DNA of 6,669 bases from Chloroflexota bacterium (GTDB taxonomy: Bacteria; Chloroflexota; Limnocylindria; Limnocylindrales; CSP1-4), in the NCBI GenBank assembly GCA_021801545.1, contig JAJYXX010000086.1:1-6669 (forward strand). Direction: 5' to 3'. Under the pieces are notes generated by a model. It did no database searches and was not told the origin of the DNA. It saw nothing but the letters and a program-made list of their open reading frames with translations. This document shows positions 1 to 4,539 of this stretch, one piece after another (within the stretch, counting starts at the first letter, position 1; each line of letters begins with the position of its first letter). The translations under genes and the position numbers were made by a program.

Positions 1-192
1 GGCCGGCGTCCGGCGTGCCCACTCCTCGAACGTCGCGGCCTCGGGAAGCCGGTAGAAGGTACTGTTCGACTCGACCGTCGCGAAGGCGGCCGCGTAGTAC
101 TCGAGCCACGCCTGCTGGGGCAGCGCGAACGGGTAGAACCGGCCGCGCCAGTCGCGGTACTGCCAACCTGACGTCCCGACGAGAACGGGCAT
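1..192 (-). CDS. DUF72 (YecE-like) family protein, N-terminal part, cut by window edge
   Basis: Reading the minus strand from the ATG at 192-190 gives 64 uninterrupted residues running off the window at base 1. The protein opens MPVLVGTSGWQYRDW and continues with RGRFYP, a WLEYYA segment and ESNSTFYRLP. This is the typical start of DUF72 proteins, where GTSGW-Y-W, FYP and the E-N-TFYR-P block line the first strands of a TIM-barrel-like fold. The family is usually about 230-280 residues, so roughly three quarters is missing here. A Shine-Dalgarno GGAG (complement of 202-205) sits 9 nt before the ATG and supports the start. The biochemical role of DUF72 proteins is not established. The gene is divergent from the GH18 gene across a 297-nt region. 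Family assignment is confident; function is unknown. Confidence 0.88.
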   Translation of the reverse strand, partial: MPVLVGTSGWQYRDWRGRFYPFALPQQAWLEYYAAAFATVESNSTFYRLPEAATFEEWARRTPA

Positions 193-266
193 CGTCGTCT
201 ACTCCGGGGCACCGCTCCGTCGACGGTGAGGCGCTGCCGGGCGGAACGGAACGATGATCGCACGAC

Positions 267-285
267 CGGGGCGTCAGACGCCCCG
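267..285. repeat. Perfect 9-bp palindrome with 1-nt centre
   Basis: CGGGGCGTC (267-275) and GACGCCCCG (277-285) are exact reverse complements around a single A. It lies between two divergent genes, where a terminator for either one would not be expected, and no T-tract follows. The symmetry is compatible with a dimeric regulator site. No regulator is known, so function is inferred only from position. Confidence 0.45.
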
Positions 286-295
286 AATCAGGTGG

Positions 296-325
296 TCGCC
301 GGCCCGATGAGCGTCCGGCCGGCGA
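296..325. repeat. Inverted repeat, 9-bp arms, 12-nt spacer
   Basis: TCGCCGGCC (296-304) and GGCCGGCGA (317-325) are perfect reverse complements separated by 12 nt. It could be a stem-loop or a pair of operator half-sites in the divergent promoter region. In such GC-rich DNA a chance origin is possible, but a perfect 9-bp arm pair over this distance is notable. Confidence 0.4.
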
Positions 326-476
326 GGGCCGTGCATGCTGCCCGGACTGCCCGATGACCATCGGCGAGCTGCGGGCGGACGGTCGTCGAGTTGACGAGCC
401 CGGCCCGGGCGGGGCATCCTGACCGGCGGCGACGCGTGCCCATCGTCAGCCTCGTCGATCCGAGCCGTCACGCCAT

Positions 477-481
477 GGGAG
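477..481 (+). promoter_or_regulatory. Shine-Dalgarno site that fixes the GH18 start at 490
   Basis: GGGAG lies 8 nt before the ATG at 490. Neither the in-frame TTG at 391 nor the in-frame ATG at 475 has a comparable site, and only the start at 490 places a positively charged n-region directly ahead of the hydrophobic signal sequence. Confidence 0.65.
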
Positions 482-489
482 CGAGCCGC

Positions 490-2763
490 ATGCCCAGACG
501 CCCCCGCCGCCCGACGCTCCGGGTGCTCGCCGTCAGCGTCCTCCTCGCCCTCGGCCAGCTCGTGCCCGGCGGTCACGTCGCGGCCCAGGGGATGCTCGCT
601 CCGCTCACCGCCGACCAGCTGAGCCACCGGCTCGCCCGCGAGGTCTTCGGGTACCTGCCGTACTGGGAGCTCGACTCTGGGACCGACGCCTACCTGCGCT
701 ACGACCTCCTCTCGACGATCGCCTTCTTCGGGATCGGGATCCGGTCGGATGGCTCGCTCGACACGACGACGTCGGGCTACCGCGCCTACCTGAGCGACCT
801 GGCGAGCTCGATCATCGAGAAGGCACACGCGGCGGGGGTCCGGACGATCATCACCTTCCAGTCGTTCGGGACGACGAGGAACGCGGCGTTCTTCTCGAAC
901 CCGGCCGCCCAGGCGACGTTCGTCCAGCAGGCGGTCGCGCTGATGAGCCTGCGTGGCGCCGACGGTGCGAACCTCGACATCGAGGGCCTCGAGAGCACGT
1001 ACTTCCCGGCCTTCGGGGCGCTCACCGGGGCGCTCCGACAGGCGGCCCTGGCGGTCAACCCGAACGCCGAGATCAGCGTGGCGACGAACGCGAACACGTC
1101 CGGTGCCCGGATGGCCGCGGTCGCGATCGCGAACGGAGCCGATCGGGCGTTCCTCATGGGCTACAACTACCGGGGCGTGAGCAGCAGCCCGGTCGGCTCG
1201 ATCGACCCGCTCGTCCGGGCCGACGGCGGCCTCAGCCTCTCGAAAAGTCTCGACCTCTACGCCTCGTACGGTGTGCCGCTCGAGCGCGTCCTGCTCGGGC
1301 TCCCCTACTACGGGCGGACCTGGCCGACGGGGAGCGCGGACCTGCGCGCGGCCCGTCAGACTGACACGGCGACGTACGGCGGCTCGACGATCTTCTACCC
1401 CTCGACGCTCCCCGCGTCGGCGGCCGGCGCCACGTTCGACTACGACTCCCTCGAGCAGGCGGCACGCCTGGTCCGCTATGACCCCGTCAAGGCGACCTGG
1501 GTCCAGAGCTACTACAACGACCCGCTGACGCTGGCCGCGAAGATCGCCCTGACGAACACCAGGAACCTGGCCGGGACGGGGATCTGGGCGCTCGGCTACG
1601 ATCGCGGTCAGCCGGGCTACTGGGACGCGATTGCGAACGCGTACGGCGCCCCGACGGTCACCTCGGTCACAATCGCTGCGGCGCCGGCGGACCTGGGGCA
1701 GGTGCCGCCGCCGGACACGACCCCGAGCCCGAGCCCGACCCCGAGCCCGACGCTGGCGCCCGGGCAGACGCCTCCGCCGGACACGACCCCGAGCCCGAGC
1801 CCGGACCCGACCGCGAGCCCGGCTCCGCCGATCGTGCCCTCGATCACACCGCTCCCGGGCGTCACGAACTCGACCTCGGTAACGATCGCCACGACCTGGC
1901 TCGACGGCGCCGCGCCGACCTCCGACATCCGCCTCTCGAACGACGGGATCACCTGGTCCGGCTGGCAGCCCCTCAGCCCGCTCGTCCCCTGGTCGCTCGT
2001 CGCGGGCGGCCCCGACGGTGTCCGGACCGTCTCGGTGCAGCTTCGCGGCGCCAGCGGAGCGCTCTCGCGGGTCGCCACCGGCAGCGTCGTCCTCGACTCG
2101 ACGCCACCGGTCACCACGGCCCCGGCCGCGATCCCGCCCCTCCGGGCGGTGACGGCCCCCACGAGCCTCCCGGTCCGCGTGGCCTGGAGCGCCACCGATG
2201 CGACGGCCGGTGTCGCCGCCTTCGGACTCGAGGTGAGCACGGACGGCGGCAGCTATGCGCCGGTGCCGCTCGCCTCCCGGACCGCGGCCTCGGCCGTCCT
2301 GCGACTCGCCTTCGGCCATGCGTACCGCTTCCGGGTCACGCCGGTCGATCTCGCCGGCAACGTCGGAGCGCCGGTCGAGGGACCGACGACGACGATCGCC
2401 CCGGTCCAGGACGCCTCGCGGGCGATCGGCTACTCGGCCGGCTGGCGACGCGTCACGTCCCCGGCCGCTTCCGGCGGGACGACGACGTACGCGACCGCGA
2501 AGGGCGCGAGCGCAACATTCCGGTTCACCGGCCGGGGGATCGCGATCCTCGGCGCCCTCGGGCCAACCCGCGGCGCGGCCAGGGTCTTCATCGACGGTGC
2601 CGCCGCCGGCTCGCTCGGCGAGTACGCCGCGACCGGCGCCTCTCGCCGGGTCGTCTATGCACGGACGTTCCCGGTGGCCGGCAGCCACACGATCCGCATC
2701 CAGGTCGCCGGCACCTCCGGCCACCCACGGATCGACCTCGATGCGTTCCTCGTCCTGCGCTGA
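490..2763 (+). CDS. Secreted multidomain glycoside hydrolase family 18 protein
   Basis: Predicted 757-residue exported glycosidase. Residues 1-32 form an Arg-rich then hydrophobic signal peptide with likely cleavage after VAA. The GH18 barrel spans about 50-387: FGYLPYW near its start, the catalytic DGxDxDxE motif as DGANLDIE at 158-165 with E165 the presumed acid/base, MGYNY at 223-227, LLGLPYYGRTW, and the late barrel motif GTGIWALGYD with W366. Asn replaces the middle Asp of the motif, as in YaaH-like spore/cell-wall GH18 enzymes. A Pro/Ser/Thr linker (about 406-450) leads to two Ig/FnIII-like beta modules (about 451-540 and 548-637) and a C-terminal jelly-roll-like, possibly carbohydrate-binding module (about 638-757). 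No cysteine is present. The substrate is likely a GlcNAc polymer, either peptidoglycan or chitin; the sequence cannot decide. The start was chosen by Shine-Dalgarno and signal peptide. Family is confident; the accessory-domain calls are moderate. Confidence 0.92.
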   Translation: MPRRPRRPTLRVLAVSVLLALGQLVPGGHVAAQGMLAPLTADQLSHRLAREVFGYLPYWELDSGTDAYLRYDLLSTIAFFGIGIRSDGSLDTTTSGYRAYLSDLASSIIEKAHAAGVRTIITFQSFGTTRNAAFFSNPAAQATFVQQAVALMSLRGADGANLDIEGLESTYFPAFGALTGALRQAALAVNPNAEISVATNANTSGARMAAVAIANGADRAFLMGYNYRGVSSSPVGSIDPLVRADGGLSLSKSLDLYASYGVPLERVLLGLPYYGRTWPTGSADLRAARQTDTATYGGSTIFYPSTLPASAAGATFDYDSLEQAARLVRYDPVKATWVQSYYNDPLTLAAKIALTNTRNLAGTGIWALGYDRGQPGYWDAIANAYGAPTVTSVTIAAAPADLGQVPPPDTTPSPSPTPSPTLAPGQTPPPDTTPSPSPDPTASPAPPIVPSITPLPGVTNSTSVTIATTWLDGAAPTSDIRLSNDGITWSGWQPLSPLVPWSLVAGGPDGVRTVSVQLRGASGALSRVATGSVVLDSTPPVTTAPAAIPPLRAVTAPTSLPVRVAWSATDATAGVAAFGLEVSTDGGSYAPVPLASRTAASAVLRLAFGHAYRFRVTPVDLAGNVGAPVEGPTTTIAPVQDASRAIGYSAGWRRVTSPAASGGTTTYATAKGASATFRFTGRGIAILGALGPTRGAARVFIDGAAAGSLGEYAATGASRRVVYARTFPVAGSHTIRIQVAGTSGHPRIDLDAFLVLR
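1705..1803 (+). repeat. Duplicated segment in the Pro/Ser/Thr linker of GH18
   Basis: The 11-codon block encoding PPPDTTPSPSP occurs at 1705-1737 and again at 1771-1803, identical over the last 30 nt of each copy. The offset is 66 nt (22 codons). This looks like an internal tandem duplication that lengthened the interdomain linker. Such blocks are prone to slippage and length variation between strains. Confidence 0.75.
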
Positions 2764-2786
2764 GCGGGCGCCCGAGCTGGCATTCG

Positions 2787-2801
2787 GCCGGTGCGACCGG
2801 C
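2787..2801 (+). terminator. Possible GC-rich hairpin after the GH18 gene
   Basis: GCCGGT-GCG-ACCGGC forms a perfect 6-bp stem with a 3-nt loop, 23 nt after the GH18 stop. A second weaker stem (CACGG 2801-2805 with CCGTG 2815-2819) follows. There is no T-tract, so this is not a canonical intrinsic terminator. The 154-nt gap before the next gene makes a transcript end here plausible. Confidence 0.25.
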
Positions 2802-2907
2802 ACGGCAGACCGTCCCGTGGCCGGGAGGGATGGGCGATCGTCATGGGCCGCTCGGCCCTAGCGGCGTACTGGCTTCGGCGTCGATGATGCACTGGGTCTC
2901 GTACCCG

Positions 2908-2912
2908 GGTGA
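2908..2912 (+). promoter_or_regulatory. Shine-Dalgarno-like site deciding the ROK start
   Basis: GGTGA lies 5 nt before the ATG at 2918. An in-frame GTG at 2909 overlaps this site and has no Shine-Dalgarno of its own, so the ATG is preferred. The difference is only three residues. Confidence 0.5.
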
Positions 2913-2917
2913 GAATC

Positions 2918-3952
2918 ATGCTCACGCGACGTAGCCATCCGCATCTGGTCGTCGTCGCCGATCTCGGCGCGACTCGCCTCCGGGTGGCCGCCCTGCTTGG
3001 CGGTCGTCTCGGCAAGGTGACGACGTACCGCACGGCCGATCTCGACCCCACCGCCGACGGCGAGCGGCCGGTCAACATCGTGCCGGGCCTGATCGCCGCG
3101 CTGCGGGCGGCCGTCCCCGCCGGGGAGCGGATCGATCTCGTGGGGATCGGGGTGGCCGCCCACGTCGACGCGCGCGGCCGGATCTCCGGCCCGCGGCCGT
3201 CCGGCCTGCCGGACGGGCCGCACCTGCGCGAGGCCGTCGAGTCCGCCCTCGGGGCGCCGACCCTCGTCGACCGGAGCGCGAGTCTGGCCGCGCTCGGCGA
3301 GACTCGCCAAGGGGCCGGGCGGGGCGCCCGCGATGTCGTCCTGCTCCTGCTCGACTCCGAGATCAGCCTCGGCATCGTGAGCGACGGCCGGATCGTGCGG
3401 GGTGCTCACGGCGCTGCAGGCACCGCCGGGCGGCTGCTCCTGCCGGCCCACCGCGGCGTCACCGGCCGAGACGCGCAGGCCCGTGTGCCTCGAATCGGCG
3501 CCGCGATCACCGACGCTCCGACCGGCTACGTCCGCCTCGACGAGCTCGTCGGGGGTACCGGGCTGGCGGCCATCTTCACCGACGGCACGCGCCCGCTCGA
3601 GCTCCGGCCCGAGGTGGCCGACCGGCGCGGGAAGGCCGCTGCACGCCAGGCGATCGAGGGCTGGGCACTGCTGATCGTCGAGCTGGCGGCGCTCATCGAT
3701 CCCGATGTCGTCGTGCTCAGCGGCGGCCTGATCACGACCGCACCGGGCCTCGCCGAACCGCTCCGCCGACGGGTCGCCGAGCTCCTGCCGAGCGAGGCGG
3801 AGATTGCGGCACCGGAGATCCGGCCCGGACGGCTTGGGCCGCGGGCGGCCCTGATCGGCGCCGCGATCGCTGCTCGGCTGGCGCGCAACACCGGGCTGCT
3901 CCGGCTCCCGACCGCCGCCTCGGTCCCCGGTTCGGCGGCGACGGGCGGCTGA
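2918..3952 (+). CDS. ROK-family protein with degenerate active site (possible pseudokinase)
   Basis: Predicted 344-residue cytoplasmic protein with the actin-like ROK sugar-kinase layout. Recognisable are the N-terminal phosphate loop VADLGATRLR (D15), GIGVAAHVD, the LAALGE...GAGRGA stretch, GAHGAAGTAG, a late DPDVVVLSGG (G269, G270) and a C-terminal LGPRAALIGAA. Key ROK motifs are altered. The ENDAN box, which carries the catalytic Asp, reads DRSAS at 118-122 with S120 at the Asp position. The GTGIGGG nucleotide/sugar loop reads DSEISLG at 146-152. The GH...CxCGxxGC zinc motif is absent, and the protein has no cysteine at all. Members are usually about 300-400 residues and either phosphorylate sugars or, with an N-terminal HTH, repress transcription; no HTH is seen here. 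It may therefore be a non-catalytic sugar or nucleotide binder. Fold is confident; activity is doubtful. Confidence 0.82.
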   Translation: MLTRRSHPHLVVVADLGATRLRVAALLGGRLGKVTTYRTADLDPTADGERPVNIVPGLIAALRAAVPAGERIDLVGIGVAAHVDARGRISGPRPSGLPDGPHLREAVESALGAPTLVDRSASLAALGETRQGAGRGARDVVLLLLDSEISLGIVSDGRIVRGAHGAAGTAGRLLLPAHRGVTGRDAQARVPRIGAAITDAPTGYVRLDELVGGTGLAAIFTDGTRPLELRPEVADRRGKAAARQAIEGWALLIVELAALIDPDVVVLSGGLITTAPGLAEPLRRRVAELLPSEAEIAAPEIRPGRLGPRAALIGAAIAARLARNTGLLRLPTAASVPGSAATGG

Positions 3953-3958
3953 GCGCCC
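3943..3958 (+). terminator. Weak hairpin spanning the ROK stop codon
   Basis: GGGCG (3943-3947) and CGCCC (3954-3958) can pair around a 6-nt loop that contains the stop codon of the ROK gene. There is no T-tract. It is listed only as a possible transcript-end or mRNA-stability element. Confidence 0.18.
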
Positions 3959-3961
3959 AGA

Positions 3962-3975
3962 GCGCGACGTCGCGC
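3962..3975. repeat. Perfect 14-bp palindrome between ROK and ridA
   Basis: GCGCGACGTCGCGC is its own exact reverse complement. It lies 9 nt after the ROK stop and 69 nt before the RidA start, in the stretch where a ridA promoter could lie. It is a candidate dimer-binding operator. No neighbouring regulator can be tied to it from sequence alone. Confidence 0.4.
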
Positions 3976-4031
3976 CCGAGACTGGACGGCGGACCCGGAG
4001 CTCGACCGCCAGACTCGGAACCCCCGCATCG

Positions 4032-4038
4032 AAGGAGG
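4032..4038 (+). promoter_or_regulatory. Strong Shine-Dalgarno of ridA
   Basis: AAGGAGG, the best ribosome-binding site in the window, lies 6 nt before the ATG at 4045. It suggests ridA is efficiently translated. Confidence 0.8.
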
Positions 4039-4044
4039 TTCGTC

Positions 4045-4425
4045 ATGCCCAAGACCGTGCCTGCCCTACCAGGACTCGCCGGGAGCGGCTACCCCTTTTC
4101 GCAGGTCGTCGAAGCGAATGGCTTCGTCTTCCTCGCCGGCCAGGTCGGCGAGGCACCGGGCGATCACGGCGCCGTCCCCGGCGGGATCGAGGCGGAGACG
4201 ACCCAGATGCTCGAGAATGTCGGGCGCCTCCTGCGGGCGGTCGGGCTCGACTACCGCGACGCCGTGAAGGCGACCGTCTACCTGCGCGACTTCGACGACT
4301 TCGCGGCGATGAACGGGGTCTACCGGCGCTACTTCCCGACCGAGCCGCCGACGAGGGCGACCGTCGGAGTCACCCGGCTCGCCGCCGACTACCGGGTCGA
4401 GATCGAGGTGATCGCCGCCCGCTGA
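4045..4425 (+). CDS. ridA: RidA (YjgF/YER057c/UK114) family reactive imine deaminase
   Basis: Predicted 126-residue cytoplasmic protein, the usual RidA length. RidA trimers hydrolyse reactive enamine/imine intermediates, such as 2-aminoacrylate from serine or threonine dehydratases, to keto acids and ammonia, protecting PLP enzymes. Visible signatures are GYPFSQ near the N-terminus, FLAGQVG, the VYLRDFDDFAAMNGVYRRYF helix region, PPTRATVGV and the terminal VEIEVIAAR. R104 aligns with E. coli RidA Arg105, which holds the substrate carboxylate, and E119 aligns with Glu120, so deaminase activity looks intact. The gene is 92 nt downstream of the ROK gene and 114 nt upstream of the SpoIID gene, with its own strong ribosome-binding site. 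It may be co-transcribed, but the gaps do not suggest tight coupling. Nothing in the sequence links it functionally to its cell-wall neighbours. Confidence 0.93.
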   Translation: MPKTVPALPGLAGSGYPFSQVVEANGFVFLAGQVGEAPGDHGAVPGGIEAETTQMLENVGRLLRAVGLDYRDAVKATVYLRDFDDFAAMNGVYRRYFPTEPPTRATVGVTRLAADYRVEIEVIAAR

Positions 4426-4481
4426 GCGGTCCGGAGGGCGTTCGGCGCCGGGCCATCGGTCCGGTCGGCCGTAGGAGAGAT

Positions 4482-4515
4482 GGGTGATGGCTCGGCCGGA
4501 CCGAGCTGGGCACCC
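4482..4515 (+). promoter_or_regulatory. Leader hairpin upstream of the SpoIID gene
   Basis: GGGTG (4482-4486) pairs with CACCC (4511-4515). Inside it GCTCGG (4490-4495) pairs with CCGAGC (4501-4506) around a CCGGA loop, and two further G-U pairs can form between them. Eleven Watson-Crick pairs make this the strongest stem seen in the window. It ends 15 nt before the SpoIID Shine-Dalgarno. It overlaps an upstream in-frame ATG (4480) whose AGGAG is only 2 nt away, too close to be useful. A role in translation or mRNA stability is inference. Confidence 0.4.
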
Positions 4516-4529
4516 TCGGGCAAACAGCC

Positions 4530-4535
4530 GGAGGA
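4530..4535 (+). promoter_or_regulatory. Shine-Dalgarno fixing the SpoIID-like start at 4540
   Basis: GGAGGA lies 4 nt before the ATG at 4540. Starting here places the signal peptide at the true N-terminus; starting at 4480 would add a 20-residue non-signal-like extension. Confidence 0.7.
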
Positions 4536-4539
4536 CCTC

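Larger units (their letters stand above)
193..489. other. Divergent intergenic region between DUF72 and GH18 genes
   Basis: This 297-nt stretch must hold the promoters of both divergent genes. I see no coding sequence with a recognisable product in it. It contains two strong inverted repeats (267-285 and 296-325) and one weak plus-strand promoter-like pair, TTGACG at 391-396 and CATCCT at 415-420 with an 18-nt spacer. The -10 candidate matches only 3 of 6 consensus bases, so it is only a suggestion. Confidence 0.5.

Noticed and set aside
391..489. TTG start at 391 giving 33 extra residues on GH18
   Set aside because: The extension is not signal-like and lacks a Shine-Dalgarno, whereas ATG 490 has GGGAG 8 nt upstream followed directly by a signal peptide. 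The same TTG also falls within the only promoter-like -35 in the region.
1617..2240. Minus-strand 207-codon frame with Gly/Leu/Val repeats resembling a structural repeat protein
   Set aside because: The GLGVGLG-like repeats are simply the antisense of the GH18 Pro/Ser/Thr linker; no ribosome-binding site or independent evidence.
2843..2887. 14-codon ORF before the ROK gene as a leader peptide
   Set aside because: No Shine-Dalgarno at suitable distance, no regulatory residue run, and it is in frame with a longer GH18 shadow frame.
274..3375. Open minus-strand frame of 1033 codons opposite GH18 and the ROK gene
   Set aside because: It is extremely rich in Arg, Gly and Asp without recognisable domains, and crosses two well-supported plus-strand genes and their intergenic gap. 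In DNA of this GC content stops are rare, so long antisense frames are expected shadows.
4518..4525. GGGCAAAC resembling the start of a cyclic di-GMP (GEMM) riboswitch
   Set aside because: The matching downstream conserved block and tetraloop-receptor structure are absent, and the coding start follows within 15 nt, leaving no room for the aptamer.
4480..4539. ATG at 4480 as the SpoIID start
   Set aside because: Its AGGAG is only 2 nt away, the ATG abuts a strong hairpin, and the added 20 residues would bury the signal peptide. ATG 4540 with GGAGGA is better.
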